This document shows positions 1 through 8,228 of a stretch of DNA of 24,363 nt, one piece after another. The first letter of the stretch is position 1. Every line of letters starts with the position of its first letter. The DNA lies in IMG/VR virus record IMGVR_UViG_3300031624_000012, positions 1 through 24,363 of that record. One strand, given 5' to 3'. The stretch comes from a virus. The translations under genes were made by a program, and so were the position numbers. Under the pieces are notes generated by a model, which ran no database searches, had not been told where the DNA came from, and saw nothing but the letters and a program-made list of their open reading frames with translations.

Positions 1-19
1 GTCTCGCGCAAATGCGTAC

Positions 20-28
20 TGGTATAAT
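20..28 (+). promoter_or_regulatory. extended -10 promoter ahead of the packaging genes
   Basis: The sequence TGGTATAAT is a perfect -10 hexamer (23-28) preceded by the TGn extension. No good -35 is visible in the short stretch upstream, which is typical for extended -10 promoters. It lies about 25 bp before the first small gene and would drive that gene and the terminase genes. Confidence 0.55.
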
Positions 29-54
29 ATTTTTTTAGCGGGGAGGAAATGAAA

Positions 55-219
55 ATGGAAATTTCCAAAGAAGATAGAACATGGCTGATATCATTTACAG
101 ATGATCTTGAATATTTCGTTAGCCGATCAAAAGAAAATAGAATATGGTTCACTAAAGGACAAGCCAGAGATATCATAGCGAATTTAAATAGAATCACTCA
201 ACGAAAGAAGAGAAAATGA
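55..219 (+). CDS. small hypothetical protein upstream of terminase
   Basis: A 54-residue protein, basic at its C-terminus (ending QRKKRK), with no family that I recognise. Two in-frame ATG codons exist, at 49 and 55. The Shine-Dalgarno GGAGG at 42-46 is only 2 nt from the first but 8 nt from the second, so I chose 55. The stop overlaps the start of the terminase small subunit (ATGA at 216-219), which indicates translational coupling. Its position directly before terS is often taken by HNH nucleases or small regulators, but no HNH motif is present here. Coding is supported by the promoter, the ribosome site and the overlap; the function is unknown. Confidence 0.6.
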   Translation: MEISKEDRTWLISFTDDLEYFVSRSKENRIWFTKGQARDIIANLNRITQRKKRK

Positions 220-671
220 AAGGTCCTGCGGCCGCACCCACGGCATTAAAAATCCTCAAGGGCGTTCGTCCTGCCCGCATCAATCAGAATGAGCCGAAGC
301 CACGAAGTGTAAGTGGCAATATTCCTTCCGGCTGGTCTCAGTCGATGAGTGATGGTGCCAAACGATTCTGGAAGAAATATGCACCGATACTTTCCGGGCT
401 TGGGATATTGACTGAAGCTGATTTGCCGGCCCTGCGGATTCTTGCCGAGCTATGGTCTCAATGGCTGAAAGTTACTCTCGTAATCAGCAAGGGCGGAATG
501 ACATATGAAACAGAGACTGGTTATCAAAGAGAACGGCCGGAAGTGAAACTTGCGGACAAGCTTGAGACACAGATGCTCCGATATCTACAGCATTTTGGAA
601 TGACCGCCTCCAGCCGGGGGAATCTATCAGTAAGCGGATTGCCTGATGAGGAAGATGGCTACCTCGATTAA
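216..671 (+). CDS. terS: terminase small subunit, P27 family
   Basis: A 151-residue protein that matches the P27 family of phage terminase small subunits. It opens with the typical proline-rich PTALKILKG segment (8-16) and EPKP (26-29), followed by the helical region with W52 and the GLGILTEADLPALRILAEL stretch (61-79), which is the family hallmark. The protein binds the packaging start site and hands DNA to the large subunit. Its 3' end overlaps the large-subunit gene by 26 nt, so the two are co-translated. The length is normal for the family. Confidence 0.9.
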   Translation: MKGPAAAPTALKILKGVRPARINQNEPKPRSVSGNIPSGWSQSMSDGAKRFWKKYAPILSGLGILTEADLPALRILAELWSQWLKVTLVISKGGMTYETETGYQRERPEVKLADKLETQMLRYLQHFGMTASSRGNLSVSGLPDEEDGYLD

Positions 672-2337
672 AAAGCTGGGCGAACAGCGAGTTGCAGAAG
701 TCATACATTTTTTCGAGCATAGACTTCATCATACTAAGGGGCGATGGGCCGGCCAGCTCTTCAAGCTTCTCCCCTGGCAGCGGGAACTGATCACAAAGTT
801 ATTTGGTACGCTAAAACCGGATGGAACCAGGCAGTACAATTATGTCTATTGCGAGATCCCGAAAAAGAATGGCAAGAGTGAGTTAGCAGCCGGCGTGGCC
901 CTTTATCTTCTCTTCGCAGACCATGAGCCGGGGGCGGAAATCTACAGTGCGGCAAGTGATAGAGATCAGGCGAGTATTGTTTTCAATGTCGCCGCGCAGA
1001 TGGTCAGATATTCGAAGCTTCTTTCCAGCAAATGCAAGATCATAGATTCGACTAAACGTATCGTCCATCATAATGGCGGTGTATACCGTGTACTTTCGGC
1101 CGAGGCCTATTCCAAACATGGCTACAATATCCATGGATGTATTTTTGATGAGCTACATACACAGCCGAACCGCGATCTCTTTGATGTACTTACCAAAGGT
1201 GCCGGCGATGCACGATTGCAGCCTTTGTTTTTCATGATTACTACGGCCGGTTATGATAGGCATTCGATTTGCTGGGAGGTGCATGAACACGCCCGGCAGG
1301 TACGGGATGGAATTATAAAAGATCCTACGTTCCTGCCAGTGCTTTATTTCGCGCCGGAAGATGCGGAATGGACTGATCAGAAAGTATGGGAAGGCTGCAA
1401 TCCTTCCATGACTACCCTGTATGAGGATGGCAGCGGGATACTCGATCCGAAAAAAATAAAAGCCCACTGTCGCCGCGCCCTGGATAATCCAGCGGAAGAG
1501 AATATGTTTCGGCGGCTGCGGCTGAACCAGTGGGTAAAACAAGAATCCCGCTATATCCCCATGAAGGCTTGGGATGCCTGCGGAGATCCGTTTGTACCGG
1601 ACTTGCTGAAAGGTAAGGACTGTTATGCTGGCTTGGACCTCGCTTCATCTATTGATGTTGCTGCGCTAGTGCTTGCATTTAAACAAGATGATTTGATTTA
1701 TGTGCTTCCCTATTTCTGGGTGCCGGGAGATAATATTGAGAAGCGGGCCCGCACCGACAAAGTGCCATATGATGAATGGGTACGGCAGGGATTCATCAAA
1801 GCTACGCCAGGGAATGTAATCGATTACGCAACCATTCGTCATGACATAAATGAATTGAGTAAAACTTTCGAGATAAAGGAAGTCGCCTTCGATCGCTGGG
1901 GTGCGGTGGAGATGTCGCAAAATCTTACTGATGATGGATTTATGATGGTGGATTTCGGCCAGGGATATAAGAGCATGAGCCCGCCGACTAAGGAGTTGCT
2001 CAAATTGATTCTGGCCGGGAAAATTCGACATGGCGCAAATCCGGTTCTTAGATGGATGTGCGATAATACTGTAGTTGTCATTGATTCAGCAGAAAATGTG
2101 AAACCTGATAAAAGTAAGAGTACAGAAAGAATTGATGGAATTGTAGCGATGATCATGGCAACCGATCGCCTGACAAGAAAAGAGCCGCCTAGCGTTTATG
2201 AAGAGCGCGGGATTATTGCAGTAGAGGCGGAAGAGAAAAAGCAAGAAGAAAAAGAAGAGCAGGAAGAGAAACCATTGGGAATGATGAACCCGCGGCAAAG
2301 ACGACAGAGATATCAAACGCTTGACAAAAAAGTATGA
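646..2337 (+). CDS. terL: terminase large subunit (packaging ATPase and nuclease)
   Basis: A 563-residue HK97/Terminase_1-type large subunit. The ATPase domain shows a Walker A IPKKNGKS (71-78), a Walker B CIFDE (165-169) and a coupling motif TTAGYD (199-204). The C-terminal RNase H-like nuclease has acidic residues at D331 (GLDLASS), D416 (AFDRWG) and D497 (ERIDG), as expected for metal binding. The protein drives DNA into the prohead and cuts it. The last 45 residues are a highly charged Glu/Lys tail. An in-frame ATG at 655 is an alternative start; GAGG at 648-651 is close to it. The order terS-terL-portal is canonical. Confidence 0.95.
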   Translation: MRKMATSIKKLGEQRVAEVIHFFEHRLHHTKGRWAGQLFKLLPWQRELITKLFGTLKPDGTRQYNYVYCEIPKKNGKSELAAGVALYLLFADHEPGAEIYSAASDRDQASIVFNVAAQMVRYSKLLSSKCKIIDSTKRIVHHNGGVYRVLSAEAYSKHGYNIHGCIFDELHTQPNRDLFDVLTKGAGDARLQPLFFMITTAGYDRHSICWEVHEHARQVRDGIIKDPTFLPVLYFAPEDAEWTDQKVWEGCNPSMTTLYEDGSGILDPKKIKAHCRRALDNPAEENMFRRLRLNQWVKQESRYIPMKAWDACGDPFVPDLLKGKDCYAGLDLASSIDVAALVLAFKQDDLIYVLPYFWVPGDNIEKRARTDKVPYDEWVRQGFIKATPGNVIDYATIRHDINELSKTFEIKEVAFDRWGAVEMSQNLTDDGFMMVDFGQGYKSMSPPTKELLKLILAGKIRHGANPVLRWMCDNTVVVIDSAENVKPDKSKSTERIDGIVAMIMATDRLTRKEPPSVYEERGIIAVEAEEKKQEEKEEQEEKPLGMMNPRQRRQRYQTLDKKV

Positions 2338-2348
2338 TGTGTTAGATT
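2321..2348 (+). promoter_or_regulatory. possible sigma-70 promoter before the portal gene
   Basis: A perfect -35 TTGACA (2321-2326) is followed after 16 bp by TAGATT (2343-2348), a 4/6 match to the -10 consensus. It overlaps the last codons of terL and precedes the 70-nt gap and hairpin ahead of the portal gene. The weak -10 makes this tentative. Confidence 0.35.
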
Positions 2349-2365
2349 TATATACAAACTGGGAC

Positions 2366-2396
2366 ACCGCACAACTCGGCCCCGACCGGGGGTGAG
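2366..2396 (+). promoter_or_regulatory. portal leader hairpin covering the ribosome site
   Basis: The motif ACCGCACAA (2366-2374) is followed by an imperfect hairpin: CTC (2375-2377) pairs with GAG (2394-2396) and CCCC (2380-2383) with GGGG (2388-2391) around the loop GACC. The G-rich arm (GGGGGTGAG, 2388-2396) is the only plausible Shine-Dalgarno for the TTG start at 2408, so the hairpin would hide it. A copy of the same motif precedes the prohead protease gene at 4624. Confidence 0.45.
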
Positions 2397-2407
2397 ATAT
2401 CGCTCTC

Positions 2408-4420
2408 TTGAATAGACTATCTAAAATCCTCAAAGCATCGCGTATGTCTGTTTCTGATTTGGATGAAATTATTGATAAACAGCAGACGGGAATACCAACG
2501 CAATCTGGTATAAAAATATCTCATGATATGGCACTTAATTTTTCTGCCGTATTTAATGCTAACTATATAATTTCGAATACTGTAGCATCTCTTCCTTGCA
2601 TTTTATATCGCCGTATTGATGAGCATAATAAAGAAAGAGCTACTGATCATCCTTTATATGATGTACTTCATAATCAACCTAATCCCGAAATGACTTCTTA
2701 TAATTTCCGTGAAATGATGCAATCTAGTCTTAATATGCGCGGAAATGCCTGTGGAGAAATAATAACTGATAAACTTGGTAGGACAGTGGAAGTATGGCCT
2801 TGGAATTATGCTGATGTAAAAGTAGAACGAGACAAAGAAACAAATAAAATTATTTATAGATTAAGACAGAAAGACGGAAGTCAAGATAAAATATATCCAG
2901 CAGAAAAAGTCTTTCATGTCCCTGGTCTCGGGTATGATGGCCGCGTTGGTTATTCGATTCTTCAACTAGCCCGCGAGACAATGGGACTCGGCCTTGCTAT
3001 GGAAACATTCCAGGCCCGTTTCTATGGAGCTGGAACAAATATTGGCGGATTTCTTGCACATCCAGGACGACTTGGTGATAAAGCATTAGAACATCTACAG
3101 GAAAGCATCAAGAAAAAATATAGCGGTCTATTAAAATCTCATGGTTTGATGATCCTTGAAGAGGGCATGAAATTTGAGAAATCTGGTATGCCCTTGGAGG
3201 ATGCGCAGTTTCTTGAAAGTCGGGTGTTTCAGATAGGCGAAATAGCCCGCTGGTTCAATCTTCCACCACATAAGTTAAAGGAATTAACCCGTGCCACATT
3301 TTCAAATATTGAAGAGCAGCAGATAGAATTTGTGCAGGACTCCATACGCCCCTGGCTGATACGGTGGGAGCAGCACATTTCCTGGAAGCTTCTCACTAAG
3401 GAAGAGCGCAAGCAATATTTCGCTGAGTTTCTTGTTGATGGACTTTTGCGCGGGGATACAGAATCGAGAATGAAAGCCTACTTAATTGAAAGACAGAATG
3501 GCATCATAGATGCGAATGAATGGCGCGCCCGCGAAAACAGAAATCCCCTGGAAGGCAAGGCTGGTAAGGCAATCTGGATGCCCTTGAATATGATAGATGC
3601 TAATGCTCCGCTGCCGGAGCCAAAAGCAAAAGAGCCTTTTAAGCCGAAGCAAGAAGGCGAGGAAGAGAAAAGCCTACCCAATTTCGAGTTGCGGGCCTTG
3701 CGCTCGTTGAAAGCGAGACGCCGGATAGCAGAAGTCTATAAAGAAGTTTTTCGGGCAGTTGAGAAAGACATACTCTCAAAAGAGATTCCAGCGGTAAAAA
3801 AGATAATGCGCAAAACCTTGAAAACCCGCGACATAAAACAATTTGTCGATAGCATGGGAGAATTCTACACTGAATTCAGGGAATATGTAAGACAGCGGTT
3901 TGCCGGATTGTTTGCTACTTATGGCGAGGCTATTTATCCGCTGGCCGCCGAAGAGATAGGTGCAAGCCCGGATCTCACCGATGAGTATAGAGTCTATTTA
4001 GTTGAGCATGCAGATCATTCGACAAACCGCTATATTGAAAGCTCGCGCGGACAGCTAAAATCCGTGGCGTTCAAGCACCGAGAAAACGATCCAGTAAAGG
4101 CCATAGAACAAAGATTGGCCGAATGGGAAGAGAAGCGCCCAGACAAGATAGCCGATTTAGAAGTGGTGAATGGGGAATGTGGTACAGCCCAATTTGTTTA
4201 TTATGCCGCCGGTCTGCGGACTGTTTGGGTAACATTTGATGATAGCTGTCCATATTGCGAATCACTTAATGGAATGACAATAAGCAGAGGCATGAGCTTC
4301 ATAAATGCCGGGACCGATTTCAAGCCTCCAGGGGCTGACATTCCGTTAAAAGTAAGTCAGAATATTTCGCATCCGGCAGCGCATGAAGGATGTGACTGCT
4401 CAGTGAGGGCTGCATTATGA
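2408..4420 (+). CDS. portal protein with fused MuF-like (SPP1 gp7) C-terminal domain
   Basis: A 670-residue protein. Residues 1-400 are an HK97-family portal: the region around HPLYDVLHNQPNPEMTSYNF (81-100) and the PWNYADVKV segment (131-139) are typical. The portal forms the dodecameric DNA gate and binds terminase. A charged Pro/Glu/Lys linker (about 400-425) joins it to a helical region and a C-terminal MuF-like module with CPYC (614-617), H655, H659 and CDC (662-664). Normally portal and MuF proteins are separate adjacent genes. The start is a TTG; the next ATG (2444) has no ribosome site. Codons in roughly the first 170 residues are clearly more AT-rich than the rest, suggesting recombination inside the gene. 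Confidence 0.88.
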   Translation: MNRLSKILKASRMSVSDLDEIIDKQQTGIPTQSGIKISHDMALNFSAVFNANYIISNTVASLPCILYRRIDEHNKERATDHPLYDVLHNQPNPEMTSYNFREMMQSSLNMRGNACGEIITDKLGRTVEVWPWNYADVKVERDKETNKIIYRLRQKDGSQDKIYPAEKVFHVPGLGYDGRVGYSILQLARETMGLGLAMETFQARFYGAGTNIGGFLAHPGRLGDKALEHLQESIKKKYSGLLKSHGLMILEEGMKFEKSGMPLEDAQFLESRVFQIGEIARWFNLPPHKLKELTRATFSNIEEQQIEFVQDSIRPWLIRWEQHISWKLLTKEERKQYFAEFLVDGLLRGDTESRMKAYLIERQNGIIDANEWRARENRNPLEGKAGKAIWMPLNMIDANAPLPEPKAKEPFKPKQEGEEEKSLPNFELRALRSLKARRRIAEVYKEVFRAVEKDILSKEIPAVKKIMRKTLKTRDIKQFVDSMGEFYTEFREYVRQRFAGLFATYGEAIYPLAAEEIGASPDLTDEYRVYLVEHADHSTNRYIESSRGQLKSVAFKHRENDPVKAIEQRLAEWEEKRPDKIADLEVVNGECGTAQFVYYAAGLRTVWVTFDDSCPYCESLNGMTISRGMSFINAGTDFKPPGADIPLKVSQNISHPAAHEGCDCSVRAAL

Positions 4421-4587
4421 AAGTTATGACAGCCATGACTTTTGTTGTGAGTCATGGAATAGCACAAAATATGAAAACAGAAGCTTTGAAAATCGCAGAT
4501 ATCTATGAAGGTAACATTCAAATTCAGATAGACGTGAAAAAGAAAGATGGGCTTGCAATAATGAAAATTACTGAGTACAATATTTAA
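4417..4587 (+). CDS. small HPr-like protein lacking both phosphorylation sites
   Basis: A 56-residue protein started by an ATGA overlap with the portal stop. Its pattern fits the HPr phosphocarrier fold: GI (14-15), then A28, Y30, I34-Q35, K41-K42 and AIM (47-49) line up with HPr positions in GIHARPA, the first helix, the IQ strand, KK and the SIMG helix. The residue in the His15 position is A16, and that in the Ser46 position is A47; the 31-residue distance between them is the same as in HPr. It therefore could not carry phosphate as HPr does. At 56 residues against about 85 it also lacks the C-terminal strand and helix. The family assignment is my alignment by eye. A role in the head, or as a decoy of a host partner, is speculation. 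Confidence 0.5.
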   Translation: MKVMTAMTFVVSHGIAQNMKTEALKIADIYEGNIQIQIDVKKKDGLAIMKITEYNI

Positions 4588-4630
4588 AAGATCTCTGAAA
4601 ATATATCGTTAGAATAACGGAGTACCGCAC

Positions 4631-4669
4631 AAACCGGCCCGTTCTCGATTGAGGACTGGCCGGTTTTTT
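4631..4669 (+). terminator. rho-independent terminator before the protease gene
   Basis: AAACCGGCC (4631-4639) pairs with GGCCGGTTT (4658-4666). An inner stem GTTCTC/GAGGAC (4641-4646/4651-4656) closes on a GATT loop, and six T follow (4664-4669). It sits inside the late operon, only 15 nt from the protease start, so it is likely to be partial or regulated. Confidence 0.8.
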
Positions 4670-4683
4670 ATTTGGAGGCAAAA

Positions 4684-5592
4684 ATGCCATTACCAAAACC
4701 GAAAAATAGTGAAGAACAAGATGAATGGATTAAACGTTGTATGTCTAATGATTCGATGAAAAAAGAATTTCCCGACAACGATCAACGCCTAGCCGTATGT
4801 TTTCAAAAATGGCGCGACAAAGACAAAAAGGATTTTACCCCGCAAATCGAGCGCCGCTATTTCGATAATTTTGAGATACGCCTTTCCAGCTCTAATGATG
4901 GAGAAGAGAGCGATACCATCACCGGCTATGCGGCTGTTTTCAATCGATGGAGTGAGGACTTGGGATTCTTTAAAGAAAAGATAGCCCCCGGCGCCTTCAA
5001 GAAAACAATCCAAGAGAATGATATCCGCGCCCTGATTAATCACGATCCTAATCTCATAATCGGCCGCACAAAAAACAAAACACTTAAGCTCTGGGAGGAT
5101 GATGAAGGATTAGGATTTGAGGTCAAACTTCCAGATACCTCTTATGCCTCCGATCTGCGAGAAAGCATCAAGCGCAAAGATATCACGCAAAACAGTTTTG
5201 GTTTCCAGACAATCAAAGACGAATGGTCACAGGATGGCAAAAAACGAACGCTTATTGAAGCGAGATTGTTTGATGTTTCGCCGGTGACATTCCCGGCGTA
5301 TAAACAGACTACAGTGAAAATGCGACTACAGGAAATAGGAATCGATTATGAAACCCTGAACATGGCGCTCATCCGTGCCGATCGGGGTGTAATAACTGAT
5401 TCCGATGTGGACTTGATTGAATCGACAATAGCAATTCTGAGGACATATATACCAGCCGAGGAAGAGCCGAACATTGTGGCCGAAAACGGTCCTGTTCACT
5501 CTCCAGCCGACATAGAGCCGGAGCTAGTCTCCACTCTGATACGTGCCAGGATGGCGAATATGCGAATCAGGAGATATTTATCTAGGAGGTAA
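4684..5592 (+). CDS. prohead protease, HK97 family, with an extra N-terminal domain
   Basis: A 302-residue protein. Residues 57-212 are a U35/HK97-type prohead maturation protease, with the catalytic His in INHDP (H120) and the Ser in QNSFGF (S171); E192 in IEARLFDVSPVTFPAY is a candidate third residue. It trims capsid subunits and scaffold during head maturation. Residues 1-45 (start MPLPKPKNSEEQDEWI, then C19 and QRLAVCFQKW) form a small Cys-containing module found before other phage head proteins, and the C-terminal 90 residues are acidic. The start at 4684 is fixed by TTGGAGG at 4672-4678. The gene sits directly upstream of the capsid gene (5-nt gap). Confidence 0.9.
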   Translation: MPLPKPKNSEEQDEWIKRCMSNDSMKKEFPDNDQRLAVCFQKWRDKDKKDFTPQIERRYFDNFEIRLSSSNDGEESDTITGYAAVFNRWSEDLGFFKEKIAPGAFKKTIQENDIRALINHDPNLIIGRTKNKTLKLWEDDEGLGFEVKLPDTSYASDLRESIKRKDITQNSFGFQTIKDEWSQDGKKRTLIEARLFDVSPVTFPAYKQTTVKMRLQEIGIDYETLNMALIRADRGVITDSDVDLIESTIAILRTYIPAEEEPNIVAENGPVHSPADIEPELVSTLIRARMANMRIRRYLSRR

Positions 5593-5597
5593 ATCCG

Positions 5598-6920
5598 ATG
5601 GCAAAAAAGAAAGAGGATTTACAGAATGAACTTATCCAGCTTGAGGCACGGGTTCAGGAGCTTCTCGATAAGGAAGAGCGCTCACTTGAGGATGTAGAAA
5701 CACTCAGTGGGCTATGTGATCAAATCGAGGAGCTTACGAATCGCCTTGAGACTGAGGAAAGGGCGGTCAAAACGATCGAAGGACTTCGCAAACCGCAGGG
5801 TGAACCGGCAGATCCCGGTCAGCCCGGTGGGGATGGGAACGAATTCAGGAGTTTTGGTGAATATCTTCAGGCGGTGGCACGGGCCAGCTCACCCGCTGGA
5901 ACGCGGGTCGGTGGGCTGCCAGGCGGACGCATCGACAATCGTCTGATGAATCTGGAAGTTGAGGAACGATCAAGTGGGCTCGAATCGGCCACGCCTTCGC
6001 TTGGTGGCTTTCTTGTGCAGAAAGACTTTTCGGCGGAGATCTATAAGAAAGCCCATGATGCGGCAGTGCTTTTCCCGCTTGTGCGTAAGATCCCGATTTC
6101 CAGCAACAGTAACGGGCTGAAGATCCCCTACGTTGACGAAACGTCTAGAGCGGATAGCTCCCGTTGGGGTGGAATCAGGCTTTACTGGACCGAACAGGGC
6201 GAAGAGAAAACGGCCAGTCATCCAAAGTTCGGACTCATGGAGCTATCGCTTGAAAAACTGGCTGGTATTTGCTATGCGACCGATGAGTTACTTGAGGATG
6301 CCGCAGCTCTGGGAGCAATCATAAGTCAAGGATTCAGCGAGGAGCTGGGATTCAAACTTGACGACGCGATCATCAACGGAACTGGCGTAGGGCAGCCACT
6401 GGGCATTCTGAATGCCGCCTGTCTGGTCAGCGTTAGCAAAGAGACTGGCCAGCCGGCCACTACAATCGTGTGGGAAAATATCAAGAAAATGTATGCTCGC
6501 TTGCACTCCAGCTCCAGGGCCAACATGCTTTGGGTTGCCAACCAGGATTGTCTACCGGAGTTGATGTCCATGACTCAGGCTGTTGGTACGGGTGGTGTTC
6601 CGGTATGGCTTCCGGCAAACGGGGCATACGGGTTGTCGCACGATACGCTCATGGGCCGGCCTATCCGCTACCCAGAGCAGTGTCAGACGCTCGGCACGGT
6701 CGGAGACATCCTGCTGATCGATCCCACGCAGTACCTCTGCATCACGAAGGGTGGGCTGGCGTCTGCTTCCAGCATGCACGTCCGCTTCATCTATGATGAA
6801 ATGACTTTCCGATTCGTATATCGGATTGACGGTCAGCCGATGTGGAATGCCGCGTTGACGCCGTACAAAGGTTCGAGCAATACGCAATCGCCTTTCATCG
6901 CACTGGCGACGAGAAGCTAG
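5598..6920 (+). CDS. major capsid protein, HK97 fold
   Basis: A 440-residue protein. Residues 1-65 form a charged coiled coil, the scaffold-like delta domain, followed by a Gly/Pro-rich linker (about 66-82), where the upstream protease probably cuts. The rest fits the HK97 capsid family: SLGGFLVQKDFSAEIYKKA (134-152), the E-loop region around SRWGGIRLYWTEQGEE, and the GTGVGQPLGILN segment. It builds the icosahedral shell. GGAGG precedes the ATG by 8 nt. The gene is visibly richer in GC than the portal and protease genes. Confidence 0.95.
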   Translation: MAKKKEDLQNELIQLEARVQELLDKEERSLEDVETLSGLCDQIEELTNRLETEERAVKTIEGLRKPQGEPADPGQPGGDGNEFRSFGEYLQAVARASSPAGTRVGGLPGGRIDNRLMNLEVEERSSGLESATPSLGGFLVQKDFSAEIYKKAHDAAVLFPLVRKIPISSNSNGLKIPYVDETSRADSSRWGGIRLYWTEQGEEKTASHPKFGLMELSLEKLAGICYATDELLEDAAALGAIISQGFSEELGFKLDDAIINGTGVGQPLGILNAACLVSVSKETGQPATTIVWENIKKMYARLHSSSRANMLWVANQDCLPELMSMTQAVGTGGVPVWLPANGAYGLSHDTLMGRPIRYPEQCQTLGTVGDILLIDPTQYLCITKGGLASASSMHVRFIYDEMTFRFVYRIDGQPMWNAALTPYKGSSNTQSPFIALATRS

Positions 6921-6932
6921 GAGGTATGAGAG

Positions 6933-7397
6933 ATGTACGGATTTAACGTAGTAGAAAACGGGCACGTTGTTACGCTGATTGCGCCGCAAACACAGACCGC
7001 AGCATTGACGAGTGAAATATTCTCCATGGAGAATTGGGCACATGCCACAATCATCGTCCAGGGCGGGGCCGGGAGTGCAAGTACCGTTACTGTTAGCGAA
7101 TGTGATGACTTCTCTCCTAGTAATGCCGCAACGAAAACTTTCCGCTATGCGCAAGAGGCAACGGCCGCTGGGGATGTTGTTGATGCTGCACTTGCAAGTG
7201 CGGCTACATCTGGCGTCGCAGTTGGAACTGCTACAGGTATCTTTCTCATCATTGAGATTGATAAAGACGAACTGACTGATGGATATCCCTGCGTACAGAT
7301 TAATGTTAGCGCTTCAGGTTCGAAGTTGATCAGTGCGCTTGCAATTCTCAGTGGTGGGCGGTATCAGAAGGATATTACCGCTACGGTAATAAGCTAG
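6933..7397 (+). CDS. probable head structural protein
   Basis: A 154-residue protein, rich in Ala, Thr, Ser and Val, with the pattern of a small beta sandwich (HATIIVQGGAGSASTVTVSE, 37-56; then DGYPCVQINVSASG near 120). Proteins of this type often directly follow the capsid gene and are thought to be capsid-associated. The ribosome site TAGGAGG lies between the capsid stop and this ATG. I do not recognise a named family, and the role is inferred from position. Confidence 0.7.
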   Translation: MYGFNVVENGHVVTLIAPQTQTAALTSEIFSMENWAHATIIVQGGAGSASTVTVSECDDFSPSNAATKTFRYAQEATAAGDVVDAALASAATSGVAVGTATGIFLIIEIDKDELTDGYPCVQINVSASGSKLISALAILSGGRYQKDITATVIS

Positions 7398-7422
7398 GCG
7401 CGAGCCTTGGATTGAAGATAAT

Positions 7423-7446
7423 GGGAGCCCTCTCGCGGGGGCTTCC
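7423..7446 (+). other. intergenic hairpin without T-run
   Basis: GGGAGCCC (7423-7430) pairs with GGGCTTCC (7439-7446) over 8 bp, with one G-T pair and an 8-nt loop. No T-tract follows, so it is not a clear terminator. It may stabilise or limit the mRNA between the two structural genes. Confidence 0.45.
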
Positions 7447-7478
7447 ATGTACCAAACATTGGAGATAAGGGGAACAAC

Positions 7479-8216
7479 ATGGAGAGTTTTTCTGCGGTAC
7501 GATCAAGGCATGTGCAGGGGCAGTTAGTCTTTTATGATTCGCAGTATCGGCACAGATGGTTGGATGCCATCGGTCCGAATGCGGTTAAATTTATAGAAGA
7601 TTTTGGGGCCTGTCTTTATGATACAGCCTGGGAATCCACGGTAGTAGAATCCGGTTCGGGAAGCTCGTTGATACTGCCTTATAGCTCGGAAGGCGGGCAT
7701 GCATTCTTCACGGCGGCCGGAAGTGATAACGATGGGATACAGATCCAATCATCGAATGAGGGCTTCAAGCTTACGGATAATGATCCGCTTTACTTCGGTG
7801 TGCGATGGGCCATACATGGGACGACCGGATTTTGTTCGGCCGATACCGTGATCGGTCTATGTAACAAAGATACTACGTTGACTGGCGGTTCTACATCCGG
7901 TGTGTTTTTCATGACCGTTGATGCTGCCAGTGCGGTAACGTTTGTGGCCTCAAAAGCTTCAAGTGCAACTTCCCATACGATTCTCGTTACCGGGGTTGTG
8001 GATACTTTTTACGTCGATGAGTTTTACTGGGACGGATCGAGCACGATCTACTGCTGGCATAACGGAGTAGCGCAGACCTCACATGTATCTCAGATTCCAT
8101 CAAGCCAATCCCTGGCCGTGAGTATCTCTTACTTGAACGGCGCGGCACATGGAGAGAATGTGGCTGGGTTGGTAGTTGACTGGGTGCGCTGCATTCAACT
8201 GCTCGCATCCCGGTAG
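7479..8216 (+). CDS. structural protein, probably lectin-like beta sandwich
   Basis: A 245-residue beta-rich protein. The central part (YFGVRWAIHG, 105-114; DTVIGLCNKDTTLTGG; GVFFMTV; VDEFYWDGSSTIYCWHNGVA) has the strand order and the late Asp-Gly-x-x-x-Ile-Tyr motif of concanavalin-like jelly rolls seen in phage virion proteins. It lies between the capsid gene and the connector genes, so a capsid decoration or surface-adhesion role is likely. AAGGGG precedes the ATG. The fold assignment is by eye only. Confidence 0.65.
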   Translation: MESFSAVRSRHVQGQLVFYDSQYRHRWLDAIGPNAVKFIEDFGACLYDTAWESTVVESGSGSSLILPYSSEGGHAFFTAAGSDNDGIQIQSSNEGFKLTDNDPLYFGVRWAIHGTTGFCSADTVIGLCNKDTTLTGGSTSGVFFMTVDAASAVTFVASKASSATSHTILVTGVVDTFYVDEFYWDGSSTIYCWHNGVAQTSHVSQIPSSQSLAVSISYLNGAAHGENVAGLVVDWVRCIQLLASR

Positions 8217-8228
8217 GGGAGGTGAGCG

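Noticed and set aside
6552-7154. 200-codon open frame on the - strand opposite capsid and next gene
   Set aside because: It lies antisense to two well-supported genes, crosses their junction, has no ribosome site and has unnatural composition (Arg/Cys-rich). GC-rich codons explain the lack of stops.
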